Under the pieces are notes generated by a model. That model saw nothing but the letters and a program-made list of their open reading frames with translations. It was not told where the DNA came from and searched no databases. A DNA stretch of 64,000 nucleotides. It comes from Apostichopus japonicus (lineage: Eukaryota > Echinodermata > Holothuroidea > Aspidochirotida > Stichopodidae). This document shows, piece by piece, positions 44,709 through 59,000 of this stretch. Numbering within the stretch: the stretch's first letter is position 1; each line of letters begins with the position of its first letter. The stretch covers positions 40,416,631-40,480,630 of the forward strand of contig NC_092568.1 in the NCBI RefSeq assembly GCF_037975245.1, in the 5' to 3' direction. A program made the translations under genes and the position numbers.

Positions 44709-47700
44709 CTATCTGAATTGTGGCTTGTTTCCTTCAGTCATGTGATACAACAGGTGACAAATCGAGAGCAGAATGCCAGCTGTATGTCCTACTAATGCAC
44801 CAATACATACTGTAATCGGCCATTCCTGAAAGAAAGAAAAAATAAATACATACCAGTAACAGTATGTTCATGTGCGTATTGGGTCCATTGTGAAAATAAA
44901 AAGCATTTTTCAATGTAATATTAAAATTGAAGTAACTCCCCAAAATGGTTATTTTAATTTACAATTTATCTACTACAGTTCCAGAATTGCAACAGTTGGT
45001 TGGAAATTATCAAAGTTGCAAAGTGGACTCAGGTAGTAAACTGATTTTCAAAAGTGATGTGACCTTGTGACTTGTCAAGTATTTCCAGTTGTCGTGACAA
45101 CCATTGTCAGGAAAATTGATATTGAAGTGACAACTGACTGAGGAAGGTAACATGACCAGAGTTCTATTGTCTGAACTATCCAAACTTTAAGCCTCATTTT
45201 ATTTTTGTTTTTCTTCTACATATGAGTGGGTAGTAATGCAATCAATGACGATGTAAATATGTGCTCGAAAAGTTTGGCCCATTTGTAGGGATTGAGCGAA
45301 GGAAAAAGGTCAAACCAAAGTGGGAGTACGCATTTTTTTTACCTTTTTGGCTCCCCACAGCTCCTTTTGTTGCATGGTTTGACACCCCGCAAAAATTTTC
45401 CAACCTGTTTCCAACTGTTTCTTTATGATCTGTGCAGAATTGTGCTCATAATCACAAACAGGTGCATTCAATATATCAGAAAATGTTTTTTTTTCCACCT
45501 ATTGTGTGGCAATTTAAAAGCTTTATGAGGGTTCGCTACTGGGGAGCATTAATATGCCACTGCACATGTTCTTTGCCAACCAAACCAACGTTTTAGCTGT
45601 CATTTGTTTCACCCTATCTCTCCCCCTGGGTGTCACCACACTGACACCCTAATCACTACAGGCTTTACACCAATACAACTTTCCCATCAAAATGTAATTG
45701 GGATGGATATGCAGTCAGATGTATTGACCCTTCTCTTCACAACCATAAATAACGCTTTAAGCTCTCTCATATGTGACACAGTCACTATGTCAAGCACCAT
45801 TTACAATAAGTCCGTCACAGAATAACATTTCCGCAGCAGAGTGAGCCGTTTGAAGGACACTGCTAAATCAGGGATCTGTTCATTAATTGCTTCACTAACA
45901 GTAGTAGCCATGACTGTGATGAGTAATGTTGTAGGTATGTTTCTCAAAAGGGATTTAAAGGGTGTGAAGACTCGCGCACAAAGAAACGTCTTATGCCGGT
46001 AATCTGACCTAGTTTCGAATGAGGTGTAACAGAAGTGTTAGCCACCACCATCGATCCCAGAAAATACACACACCAGCTTGCTACCATCGGTAATTAGACA
46101 CTAGTGTACAGTCAATACATACAGCTACGGTCAATACCCACAACACAGTGTACAATGGACAATGGACATCTCAGGTCTAAAGATAACAAGGTGTCACGTT
46201 TCATTACTGTCTGCATTTTGTAGCGACAAGAAGTAAACTTCACTTGCAAGCAACGGAAAGTTAACTTTTTCAGAGCGCGGCACACGGTTTGGGTCGAGTC
46301 TTCAATGCCTTTAATGTGTGGAGGTCAAATCTCGCACATGAATCCAATTACTGTTTTTCACAACACCAAGCTCTGCGAATTGGCCAAAATTGTGGATATC
46401 ATTACATCACCATGATTGTATGATTATTTACTAAACAATAGTTCATAGTAATAGTTCAATGACTGTAGAGTTAGGGATTGTTTTTTTTAAATGGAATTTC
46501 ATAATGAGAATTTAAAGATTGGGGTTCTTCAAAATTCTGTACTTGAAGATAAACGTTAGTGACAAGAAAGAAAAAGTTTTTCATACCTGCCAAGGTCTCT
46601 CCCAGTCAAGGGGTATTGGAAATGCTCCTAACCAAGCACCAACATAAGAACAGACCACTATATAAAGTAAACACAACTCAGCAGCATTCTCTGGTCTAAA
46701 ATTTGAAAGAAATAATTAATGAGAAATATAGATTACGATTATTTATAGTGCACATTTAATGATAAGCAAAGCATCATACAGCTCCACAACAGACCACCAA
46801 AGTCTTTACATAGAAAATGGCAACACCTTCCCCTTATCAAAATACTAGCTAGAGTAGCCTACACCGAACAGAGATTGCAAAATTTCAACCATTCATAAAG
46901 AACCTTTTCTGTCTTCAACAATGCCACACACATTCTGAAAATTCAAATCCCATCCACTCAAAATATATCAATGATTTCATTCAATTAAGAGGGCCTGGAA
47001 AACACTTTTGAAACATTTCTCCAATTTATGGAATGACCTGTAGCTTTTCCTTTTGTCTGACTAGTGTATGCTTCCTCAAATTCACTGCAAGCAGTTATTT
47101 GTACAATGAGCTCACTAGATGACATGACAAAGTTTTATAACACTGCAGTGCTGGACCTGATACGGATAAGAGAATCTTCCTAAGTTAAACTCCTAAATGC
47201 ACAATCTGGTATCCCTCAAGAAGTCATAAAATATTCGGTACCAGAAGGTGGTTGGAAGCGACAAGACAGATGACATCCTGTAAAATAGCGTTTACGAAAC
47301 ATCTTTCAGTTCAAAAGTCGACTTACCTTCTCTCAAAGTATAATCTTGTCCAAGATTCAAAGTCTGTTCCGATGAATAAGAGGCAAGGTACTATTGATAA
47401 TGTTGTCAGCAAAAGAGAAAATAGGAATGTTTGTTCCACATTTCTATAAAAAGAAAAGAAAGGACACATTTAATAGAAATCTTCAGAGGTAAAGTGTAAA
47501 AGCGTTGGAATTCATGCTGAGACAATACAACATGTAAATCCTCTTCAAAACTCTCCCAAAACACATGTGCTACTGAATCAGACAGTGTGTGACCAATTGC
47601 AAATAAATGACAACAAGCTGATAATGGATTTTCCTCCCTCAATCCACAACACTGCATCTATACAATTGTACTCAATCATAATGGGTAATCAAAATTATTG

Positions 47701-49264
47701 AGAACCCCCTTGTTCCAACAATTACTAAAGTTTTAATGATGCAACTTTATAGCTATTACAGTCTTTCATAATGTGTGTTTCATAATATAGGTAATTTAAT
47801 CAGCCTCTACCTACTGTATTACTGATTTTGGATCAACTGCACAAAAAAAGGCAGAACTGCAATTATTATTATGATTATATATTTGACCAATTAATTTGTT
47901 ACTATAAAGTTGGAGCAACAAGGCACTTCATCAACCTTGCTGATCAACTCTCTTATCACTAGAATGACAAATCTTTTATACACATTCTCCTTTTATAATT
48001 CCAATATCAATGTAAGGCTCTTTCATTTACTGGGTGTTGAATGAGAACTTTAGAGATTCTCCGAGTCCAAATAATCAAACTATGGTCAAGCTTTAGACCT
48101 CTATCTAAAACGGGATTAGAATACATTGAATTTGATCACAATAATGGTTACAAACATACTCAAATGCTGGAGCTCCATATAATACTGTTATTACATGGAG
48201 TAAAACACAGCTGGATAGGAAGATGATAACAGCCTTCAGTAGATTGTAGATATGATCTCTAAACTTCAGTTTCTGCAAAACGAGAATTGAAAGTATTATG
48301 CAGAAGATGAAAAATAGCAGCAAATATGAACAAAAACTGAATTTTACATTTTAATAGCCATTATTAACTTTGATGAAAGCGAACAATGCTCTGATGTAAA
48401 CAAATATGGTACAAGAGCATAGTTCCTTCCTATGTGGTACGTTTCAGCTTGACAAGGCCTACAGTATAAATAAGCATCAGCATTTAGGCCCAGACGATGA
48501 TCGAGTTAATAAGTATGAGTGCCATCATTATTGAACCCCCAATAGGATAAAAATGTACCATAACAAAGCCTATTGAACCAATCAAGTAAATTGGCAAAGA
48601 GTGTCATCCTTAATGAACTGCCTATATTGAGTATTGGGGTGACTAGCTCCCACCTTGGAGTAAGTAAGCAGTTGGAGTTTAGTAAGCAGTGAAGCTTATT
48701 ATTAGCAATAATACGCTTCTTGATAATTGTAGGATGCGTCTATTCAATTGGCATGGTGTTAACTTCAAAGGTACGTTCCAGTCTAAGGCACTTTCATATT
48801 TCATCTTCGTGAATATTCACGCACAGTCACACAAAGTTATTTCTCGCAAAACTGGTATGTACCAAACAACTGAAACAAACTAACAGAGCTCAGATTACTA
48901 AATACTGTACTGATAAACTGCACCAAAAAGGTTTGGTCATAATCACATCAGAATATTTAACGATGGAAAAAAATAACGAAATGAATTACATTAAGCAAAG
49001 AAAAGAGCTCACCGTAGAATATGTGTTTGTAGAAGTCGTGAAAGAACCACAAAACAAGAAACAAACGGACTCTACCAAAGTTACGGCGACCACAGCTAAC
49101 TTTACAGCGTCCTTAGTATGAGTTACGATGTTAAATCTCCATTCTACAACTAAAAGAAGAAAATTAAGTACAAAAAGCGAAACCAGAAGCAGAATATTCA
49201 TGTACAGCAATCGCAATAATGACTGTTTTGATACTTCAAGAAGATCGCCTCGGTTGCTGGCCAT
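44709..49264 (-). CDS. PIGF: PIGF, GPI-anchor biosynthesis class F protein
   Basis: Multi-spanning ER membrane protein that partners the ethanolamine-phosphate transferases (PIGO, PIGG) of GPI-anchor synthesis. Five coding exons on the minus strand: 49264-49013, 48272-48160, 47443-47327, 46695-46587, 44825-44709. Phases are 0, 2, 2 and 0 at the successive junctions, all GT-AG. The sum is 708 nt, 235 aa (human 219). Family landmarks: HVITVLYGAPAFE in exon 2, FLFSLLLTTLSIVPCLLFIG in exon 3, and the signature GAWLGAFPIPLDWERPWQ running into EWPITVCIGALVGHTAG across the exon 4/5 junction. Several hydrophobic helices alternate with short polar loops. The chosen ATG has A at -3 and G at +4. An in-frame ATG at 49339 would add 25 residues. 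It converges on seipin, with 4.9 kb between the stop codons. Confidence 0.93.
45958..46311 (-). mobile_element. Second copy of the TA-flanked MITE, in PIGF intron 4
   Basis: Reverse-orientation copy of 29838-30192, with ends AAGGGTGTGAAGACTC and GAGTCTTCAATGCCTT flanked by TA. Divergence from the first copy is modest, with single-base changes and small indels. Confidence 0.8.
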
Positions 49265-49648
49265 GTTGACAACTTTTGAAGAAGGTAGTATCAAGGTATT
49301 AGAAAGTTCAATACCTTCGTCACCTGTGATACACGTCAAGATCGGACCGAAATATGATATATACAGCGAAACTAGCAGACAATAATCTATGTTTCGTCAT
49401 TTGCTAAGGATTCACAACCAAACAAAATAGTCTCAAAAAGGAATTCGACTTGGCATGTTTGTGTCAGATTTGACTGACCCCCAGCACGGAAAATTATGAC
49501 CCAAGATGGCTATGTCACAGTATCCTGGCACTCTTTTCAGGCACTTTCGTTGCATTTTGCTAGAACCTCTGTCAAGTTTTACTCGAAATACTAAGTAACA
49601 CGATAATCGGTGGATGAAAGACGCTTGTGGCACTGGCCACACTGTTTT
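49265..49648. other. PIGF upstream region
   Basis: Probable 5' UTR and promoter side of PIGF. A 30-codon plus-strand frame starting 49508 (MAMSQYPGTLF) has an open start but no recognised family. No divergent gene such as CRIPT, the vertebrate neighbour of PIGF, is visible. Confidence 0.35.
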
Positions 49649-49728
49649 CTAGTGGGAGAGGGGGAGGGGCAAAGTCCCCTGATTTTTCTGGGTGGTAATT
49701 AAAGCTCCCCAACCTCTAGAAATCATAT
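49649..49728 (+). repeat. Left copy of an 80-bp inverted pair
   Basis: CTAGTGGGAGAGGGGGAGGG...CTGATTTTTCTGGGTGG...CCCCAACCTCTAGAAATCAT. It is the near-exact inverse of 52686-52765. The pair could be the termini of a 3.1 kb element or two separate short insertions. Confidence 0.7.
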
Positions 49729-52685
49729 ACATCATATACATGAGTACATAAACCCCGTTGGGTGCACTGTCCTGACGCCTATGGGCCGGAGTCATAAGAC
49801 TATACAGCCCTGGGGTCTGGATGAATTACTGAGGGAAGTTATCGGTTGAATAATATGGTATAGTCTTATGTTCATAATGTACTTAAGGAAAACAAAGACT
49901 TCAAAGTAATTGCCCCCCCTCCCCCCTGGTCCGACTTGGCTTGATACGCCCGGGTAGGGGTGGAATTTAAAAAGACAGACACGGGCAGAAAATAAAAACA
50001 CATTACTTACCTTCAGAAGTATCACTTCCGCGTCACTTTTGACATTAAGACGGAGACTGGTAGTATGACTTTGTGTATTTTGGTGGTATTGTATCGGGGA
50101 TTGAGGAGCTAACATCCATTTTCCCATCAGATTATTCCCTTTCCCAATCAATTTCCTAATTAAAGTGAGCAATTTTTTCCTAATCCTCCCACTCAATTTC
50201 AGCCATTCAATTATCCAGTCTTTGAAATTACAAGCCCATAGTGGAGTATGAGTGTTGTTTGTACATTTAAATTTGAAACATATATACATGCTGATCGTGT
50301 TCACTTCCAATCTTGCTATACATACTGAATATACCTACAGCAATGAGAAAGGATCATTTCCATTGCTTTTAGCTCTCACGTGAATGGTTTATTATATCTA
50401 GTGATCGAAAAGGCAAACATGCAGGCCTACTTGTAATAGATGGAACGTGATAAGAGGCAACGTTTTCTTGAACGTGTGATTGTGTCTATAGGCCACTGAG
50501 ATGAGATATATAGAACACCAACCTACATATCTAGTTCCACTTGCATAAATAAATAGGTAACCGAAGTAATGAGAGGAGTAGTCACAACTAAATCCTTCTC
50601 TTTCTGTATTCTCTAAGGCAAAACGTTTAAGAAAAGGAGACGCAAAAAAAAGAGAAGAAGAAAGAAAGAAACGGGGATTGGTGACAAATAAACCGTCCAA
50701 GAATAGATTCTCGTCTTACGTAATTTGAATATCTGCCCTCTAAAAATATCCGAACTCAAGAAGGGGTCAAGCTAATCACTAGAGAGGATTATGGCCAAAG
50801 GATGATCACGTACGGAGGGACTTTTGTCAACACTAATCTATGATACTCAATATAAAGCTGAATGTCAGCCCACAAGAGAATAGCCGCTCATGTGTGCAGT
50901 ATCTGAAACATATTCGTACTATATAGATACTTACAATACATATCGCTTTCTGCTTTTGGCTAAGATTATTTTGTAGCGCTATATACCCATTGACGAGACT
51001 TGTGATAATTCACTTGATATAACACTGCATTGATCACATGGTCACAGCACAAGAATAAAGAGTACTTGTCTTGAAAATGGATTGCGTTGTTTGGTTTTAT
51101 TGTACGGCCTCTGTATCTAGGGGAAATTAGTTTGTCTTTAAAGTGAGAACAAAATCTTAACAAACTGCTTATCTACTGCAAAATGACTAAGGACATCTCT
51201 AAAAAAGACAGACGGACAGAGACATCTAAATTGGACAAATTAACGATGAATAGAGCTAAATTAGACAGAAAAAGTAACAAAGATCATATGCTGTGTTTAC
51301 CATATCGCGAACGATTCCATATGCTCTTACTTCAAAGAGGAATTACCGTAGTAAAGAACTTAAACCAGTTTTGAAATATTTGAGTTTTTCTTGTAATATT
51401 GCTATAGATTGACGTGAGCATGCATCCCAATGACTGAGGCTGTAAAGTGGATCTGAGACATCTCAAAATGCTAGAAGTGTCTGGTTGATGACGTACATAG
51501 TTTTATCTATAACAAGCTCTCAAACTGTGGAAGTAGCTGCATGCATGGAGTTATTGTTAATGTGTAAGAATGTCATGACACAGCATATCACGATACCGCA
51601 ATCGATGACGCAATCTGATGGCAGATTATCACTTAATAATTGAGGACCAAAATAATGTACGTGACTTTTTGTCATTGGTGAAGCTACTGTGCCATATTAT
51701 TTGTTATGCTTCTGGTATCGAATTGCATCAAGAAAGGTGCTCTGAACAGTTTGATAGTAGAAATCGATTATGGCCTGACGTCCAAATTGGCATTGTTTGT
51801 GTGAACATGCTATACCGCATACTGAATGTTTGTTTATTAAAAAGGGAATGTTGCCAAGTCACATTTGGCCATAAAATATGTTGAAAACGTTTGAAAATTT
51901 AATTAAACCAAAATTGTAATGTATTCTTAAGATCTTATCTAATCGAAAATTGGTCAGGGATAAGGTTATTTAGTTACGGTATTAAACCCGGAATGTTGCA
52001 TTATCACATATATATACTAACACGGAATATGTTGCAATGGAAAGAAGAAAGAGAAACACACTTCAATAATCTTCTGCTTTTACTCCTTTTCGGATTTGAT
52101 TATCCTTTCGCTCCTTAAATAAAGATAATTTGGAATATAAATGTTGAAAGTATATAACAGAACACGTGCATCATTGACTCCCCCGAAATGTACACGCGCG
52201 TAGATTGTTACGGAAAGTTATAACCCTAAAAATAGGTTTTAATCTTTCGTGAACAGCGACATCACAACGCTTCTGCTTGATGCAATATTACAATATCCAT
52301 AATTGATAATAGCAATCATTCGTATAATGAACCAATTATGAAAATGCAATTATGTACACGAAAACAGAAAGATTGTGAGGAAATCCAAATTGTGTGATTG
52401 TGGACGACCCTTAACTCTGAAAGCCTTGTAATCATAGAGCAAAAAACCAAAGAAGAAGAAGAAAAAAGGAAATTGTTTGAGCTATATATGTACGACTTTG
52501 TAAACACTGATAATGAATTTGGTTGGCGGATTTTATTGAAGGTCTGTAAAAATGAATCATACACTGGAATGTACTATATTCTATAGTCAAGCGGACTTCC
52601 ACATAATTATATACCTTTCCAAAGGCAGACAAAATAATATGATAAATATTATATCAAATTATATCTTCACAGGGGCGCACATACG
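49729..52685. other. No gene seen between the inverted 80-bp copies
   Basis: A 172-codon minus-strand frame (49792-50310) is the longest here. It shows no recognisable motif and has transposon-like flanks. The rest is AT-rich and uninformative. Confidence 0.4.
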
Positions 52686-52765
52686 TATGATTTCTAGAGG
52701 TTGGGGAGCTTTATTACCACCCAGAAAAATCAGGGGACTTAGCCCTCCCCCTCCTCTCCCTCTAG
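52686..52765 (-). repeat. Right copy of the 80-bp inverted pair
   Basis: ATGATTTCTAGAGGTTGGGG...CAGAAAAATCAGGGGACTT...CTCTCCCTCTAG, the inverse of 49649-49728 with a few mismatches. Confidence 0.7.
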
Positions 52766-53807
52766 CAGATATATAGTATAACAAAATTTTCTAGTGTACA
52801 ATAAATAAATATTACATGTATTGCGATACAACCTTACACAGTCGAAAATCCTTCAACATAGTTGGAAAATATAGTACCAGTTTGCATCCAAGCACCACCA
52901 TTTTACCAAAACTCTCACAAGGGACACCCCTTCCCTTAGACCCCTCCCTTGCACGACGCAACATCTTTCCCCTCCCCCATCCCCTTCCCCAGCACGGTGG
53001 TTGCGCATCTGAATCTTCTAATAGTAGTTTTTGTTTTAATGTATTATTGAAATCTCCATTTAATTACTTTAAAACTGCATGCAATGAAATATGCGTGTAT
53101 CGCTTGTGGCGCACTGCAGTATACGTGTTGGATTACATTACTCTAATTTAAATCGACACATAACTTACATAAGGCCAATACTGACTATCGTTATGCACAC
53201 ACTGATAGCCAAAGAGTTAGCTGCTAGGTCAGGTATACTGCAATATACCATTGCATCACCGACGTACCGACCAATGCTTGACCTAACGCCTGTTTTCAGC
53301 AACAATTTGTCCTTATGTTACTGAAGAATTAACATATTTAAGTCATTAAACGTGCATCAAATGGACCCGACACGTAGAGTTTTAGAATTGTACGTTTCTT
53401 TTAAAACATATAGCTAATATATCAGACTGATCAAATTGGTGATATCTTAAAAGCCTGATGTACGCTCGTTGGCGACGTCAGGGTGAAATATTCTAAGGCA
53501 ATATATCTAATAAAAATAACTGTACTGTTCGTTTAATGTTTTGATATGAAGGCAGGTTTATTGTGACAAGAATGGATGCTGCATTGTTGCTGACAGAAAG
53601 GTTAGGAGATTCCTCTTTGAGCTAAGTTGGGTAATATGCAAGTGTGTCTGGAAACCCGAGAAGGTCAAAGGCGCGCAGCATTAACAGGGCTATATACCAC
53701 TGAACATGATCGAGTTATACAGGCGGCGCAGTGTTTCAATGGTAATATGCTCTGGTTAAAGATACATTGATCATAGTCAGTCTGTATATGCCAGTGCGAT
53801 GAAGAAC
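52766..53807. other. No gene seen
   Basis: Includes a C-rich patch (52920-52995, 'cacccctt', 'cccctccc') typical of decayed repeat ends. No coding frame recognised. Confidence 0.4.
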
Positions 53808-53993
<186 letters not shown>

Positions 53994-54834
53994 AAACAAA
54001 ATATTGGAATTTTTACTATTATTTTCATTCGAAAATGGGGTTTTACCTAATTTGAATATTCGGTGGAGCGGTTGTGGTGGGATAAAATGGGTGTGGTCCT
54101 AATGGAATTGAAGCCGGGGGGGGGGGCAGTCGGTCCTTCTCCAGAAAAAAAGGTTATAATAAAAAAAAAATAGACGGAAACTAATGCAGTCTAAGGCATA
54201 AGCAGGCTATAAAATAGATCTACACGCAAGGTGATGTGCTAATAATTCTTTAGTTTGGGGTTGATAACAGGGGAGGGTTGCACAGTCCCAACTCCTCCAC
54301 GACGATTTGTTTACTATGAATGATTAGTTAACTCAATATATTAATGTTCTGATTAATTTCATCAATTAATTTTTTTACTTTGACTAATATCTGGTAGGTT
54401 TTGTGAAGATGCTCGAAACTCACAACCAAACGCCAAAAGATGATGTAAGCTATATTTATCCCACCCCAGTTGGGACAAGTTTTTCTATACTGTATACTGT
54501 CATGTACCGCTTCAGAGCACTTGTAGTGTCAGTATGAGCAGTATGGATATCATGTTTCTATCAGAAAAGGGTTAGGAATTGTTTGTACTGTCAATACGAG
54601 TGCCTTGAAGCATGATATGGGAGGACAGTTTAGAGAAATAGTAGCGTGAGGAAATTATCCCAACTGGCTTATTTATCCTGTGTTTGCTGCATGCAGGAGA
54701 CCGAAAATCTAAATTATATGAAGGCTGAAAATATTTTCCTGCTTTTCTGAGAAAATATGACAGAAAAGATTGTTCAAGTTGGTTAAGTTTTCTATGTCAA
54801 GTCACTGGTCTGGAAAATAATATAATGTGGAATA

Positions 54835-55260
54835 TATTGGATGGAAAGCCGGGCATGGGGTAGGTATGGGGTTGTCTGCTCACCTTGAAAGTAGAACTAA
54901 TTCAATCTTGACTGATTGGCTCAAAAGATAATTGCTACACTCCCCGCACCCCCCCCCCTCCCACACCCTTCCTCCCCGCCCAGATTAATTTCCGATTAAG
55001 ATATCCATTTCCCTATAACCGTGTGTTATTATTTCAGGCTCGTATAGACTTGAATGGTGCAGCACTATATATGTGGAATGTCGGGTCAGGACTCGGGGTA
55101 CGTATGGGGTGCTCTTCTCGAAAAAAAGAACTAACGCAGTCCCTATAGATTGGCTAATGAAATAAATGCTACACCTGCACCTTCAAGAGTTACCCCCTTT
55201 CCCCTAATCGTCTCCCCCGTTTGGCTTATATGCTGAATATTTTCCCCTTTTCAACTGATT
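54835..55260 (+). repeat. Diverged tandem duplication, about 235-bp step
   Basis: Two segments share GTATGGGGT, a GAACTAA..CAGTC/ATCTTGACTGATTGGCT-like phrase, 'tgctacac' and a C-rich tail (about 54840-55010 and 55075-55260). Old and degenerate. Confidence 0.5.
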
Positions 55261-56085
55261 CTTATACACTAGTCCGCTAATGATTTCATCGGTGCGTGTT
55301 GCATTCTAGCTGTGTAAGCCAAAAGTCAGCCTTCGGATTAGCTAATATACACTTGTTGAACTTGTATGCATTGTAAAGTTATATTCTGTTACTACACTAA
55401 GTTCGTAATGTGGGACTATATGTAGGCTATATTCAGCTGACTCTTGAGACAATTTTTTCTCTAGCTATAACAAGGCTTTGATACTTCCTAGTCAACTGTA
55501 AACTATTTTTTGACACAGAATGCAAAGATAATTCTTCCTAATTTAATGAAAGTTCCCGGTCTTCTTTCTTAATCTCGACTCTTTCGTTTGTAGCCGCTAG
55601 CTATATTAAGCGCCAGTTCCGTGCATAAGAGCTCCTCAAGAAATTCAACTACTTTACAAGACGACGCACGGTATATAATACCATGAAAAGATAAACTGGA
55701 AGGCGTCTTATACATTTATAAACCCTTGTGTATAATACCCCAGGTAGATTAAATTTGCACTTGTAAATGTTCCTCAGTATATTGCAAAGTCTGATTACGG
55801 GAATTGACTTACTCCGTGATACATCAGCGTATACCGTATATACACTCTCTTGGCACGTAAACGTTGCATTAGGGTGGAAAATGAAGACATAGCCTCAAGC
55901 GTTGTAGTTTGCATTGGTCTGGAATACGGAAATAAAGAATGAGAGGGGGTTTCTCAAACGCCTGAGAGCAGAAAAGTTCGAGAATGCCCCTCTGCCTTCT
56001 CAAGTAGTTCCTAGAAAGACAAAAAAAGAAAAATACCCCCGAAACCTAGTGAACTCGAGACGACAGACACTTCAAAATAGACTCA
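55260..56085. other. No gene seen; flank of the 76-bp array
   Basis: A 68-codon frame at 55914-56120 runs into the repeat and is not credible as a gene. Confidence 0.4.
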
Positions 56086-59000
56086 CACACGCACTCTGCT
56101 GTTCGTATTCAATGTTATAAGCATACAAGATAACGGAAGACTGAATATACTAACAAAACGCTACACGCAGTACTCTGTTGTTCGTATTCAATGTTATAAG
56201 CATACCAGATAACGGAAGACTGGATATACTAACAAAACACTGCACGTACTCTGCTGTCCGTATTCAATGTTATAAGCATACCAGATAACGGAAGACTGAA
56301 TATACTTACAAAACACTGCACGTACTCTGCTGTCCGTATTCAATGTTATAAGCATACCAGATAACGGAAGACGGAATATACTTACAAAACACTGCACGCA
56401 CTCTGCTGTTCGTATTCAATGTTATAAGCATACCAGATAACGGAAGACTGAATATACTAACAAAACACTGCACGTACTCTGCTGTCCGTATTCAATGTTA
56501 TAAGCATACCGGATAACGGAAGACTGAATATACTTACAAAACACTGCACGTACTCTGCTGTCCGTATTCAATGTTATAAGCATACCAGATGACGGAAGAC
56601 TGAATATATACTTACAAAACACTGCACGCACTTTGCTGTCCGTATTAAATGTTATAAGCATACCGGATGACGGAAGACTTAATATATACTTACAAAACAC
56701 TGCAGTACTCTGCTGTCCGTATTCAATGTTATAAGCATACCAGATAACGGAAGACTGAATATACTTACAAAACACTGCACGCACTCAGCTGTCTGTATTC
56801 AATGTTATAAGCATACCGGATAACGGAAGACTGAAAATACTTACAAGAAAAACTGTACGTGCTCTGCTGTCCGTATTCAATGTTATAAGCATACCAGATG
56901 ACGGAACGCTGAATATACTTACAAAACACTGCACGCACTCTGCTGTCCGTATTCAATGTTACAAGCATACCAGATGACGGAACGCTGAATATACTTACAA
57001 AACACTGCACGCACTCTGCTGTTCGTATTCAATGTTATAAGCATACCAGATAACGGAAGACTGAATATATACTTACAAAAAAAAAAAAAAAAACACGTAC
57101 TCTGCTGTCCGTATTCAATGTTATAAGCATACCAGATGACGGAAGACTGAATATATACTTACAAAACACTGCACGCACTTTGCTGTCCGTATTCAATGTT
57201 ATAAGCATACCGGATAACGGAAGACTGAAAATACAAGAAAAACTGCACGTGCTCTGCTGTCCGTATTCAATGTTATAAGCATACCAGATGACGGAACGCT
57301 GAATATATACTTACAAAACATTGCACGTACTTTGCTGTCCGTATTCAATGTTATAAGCATACCAGATGACGGAAGACTAAATATACTTACAAAAAAAGCA
57401 CGTACTCTGATGTTCGTGTTCAATGTTATAAGCATACCAGATAACGGAAGACTGAATATACTTACAAAACACTACACGCACTCTGCTGTCCGTATTCAAT
57501 GTTATAAGCATACCAGATAACGGAAGACTGAATATACTAACAAAACACTGCACGCACTCTGCTGTCCGTATTCAATGTTATAAGCATACCAGATAACGGA
57601 AGACTGAATATACTTACAAAACACTGCACGTACTCTGCTGTCCGTATTCAATGTTATAAGCATACAAGATAACGGAAGACTGAATATACTTACAAAACAC
57701 TGCACGCACTCTGCTGTCCGTATTCAATGTTACAAGCATACCAGATAACGGAAGACTGAATATACTTACAAAACACTGCACGCACTCTGCTGTTCGTATT
57801 CAATGTTATAAGCATACCAGATAACGGAAGACTGAATATATACTTACAAAAAAAAAAAAAAAACACGTACTCTGCTGTTCGTATTCAATGTTATAAGCAT
57901 ACCAGATGACGGAAGACTGAATATATACTTACAAAACACTGCACGCACTTTGCTGTCCGTATTAAATGTTATAAGCATACCGGATGACGGAAGACTGAAT
58001 ATATACTTACAAAACACTGCAGTACTCTGCTGTCCGTATTCAATGTTATAAGCATACCAGATAACGGAAGACTGAATATACTTACAAAACACTGCACGCA
58101 CTCAGCTGTCTGTATTCAATGTTATAAGCATACCGGATAACGGAAGACTGAAAATACTTACAAGAAAAACTGTACGTGCTCTGCTGTCCGTATTCAATGT
58201 TATAAGCATACCAGATGACGGAACGCTGAATATACTTACAAAACACTGCACGCACTCTGCTGTCCGTATTCAATGTTACAAGCATACCAGATGACGGAAC
58301 GCTGAATATACTTACAAAACACTGCACGCACTCTGCTGTTCGTATTCAATGTTATAAGCATACCAGATAACGGAAGACTGAATATATACTTACAAAAAAA
58401 AACAAAAAAACACGTACTCTGCTGTCCGTATTCAATGTTATAAGCATACCAGATGACGGAAGACTGAATATATACTTACAAAACACTGCACGCACTTTGC
58501 TGTCCGTATTCAATGTTATAAGCATACCGGATAACGGAAGACTGAAAATACAAGAAAAACTGCACGTGCTCTGCTGTCCGTATTCAATGTTACAAGCATA
58601 CCAGATGACGGAACGCTGAATATACTTACAAAACACTGCACGCACTCTGCTGTTCGTATTCAATGTTATAAGCATACCAGATAACGGAAGACTGAATATA
58701 CTTACAAAAAAAGCACGTACTCTGCTGTCCGTGTTCAATGTTATAAGCATACCAGATGACGGAAGACTGAATATATACTTACAAAACACTGCAGTACTCT
58801 GCTGTCCGTATTCAATGTTATAAGCATACCAGATAACGGAAGACTGAATATACTTACAAAACACTGCACGCACTCAGCTGTCTGTATTCAATGTTATAAG
58901 CATACCAGATAACGGAAGACTGAAAATACTTACAAGAAAAACTGTACGTGCTCTGCTGTCCGTATTCAATGTTATAAGCATACCGGATGACGGAACGCTG

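Noticed and set aside
49508-49600. 30-codon plus-strand frame starting MAMSQYPGTLF, divergent from PIGF
   Set aside because: Too short to support; no clear donor site or family match.
49792-50310. 172-codon minus-strand frame upstream of PIGF
   Set aside because: No motif, no splice-consistent neighbours, and it lies in apparent repeat sequence.
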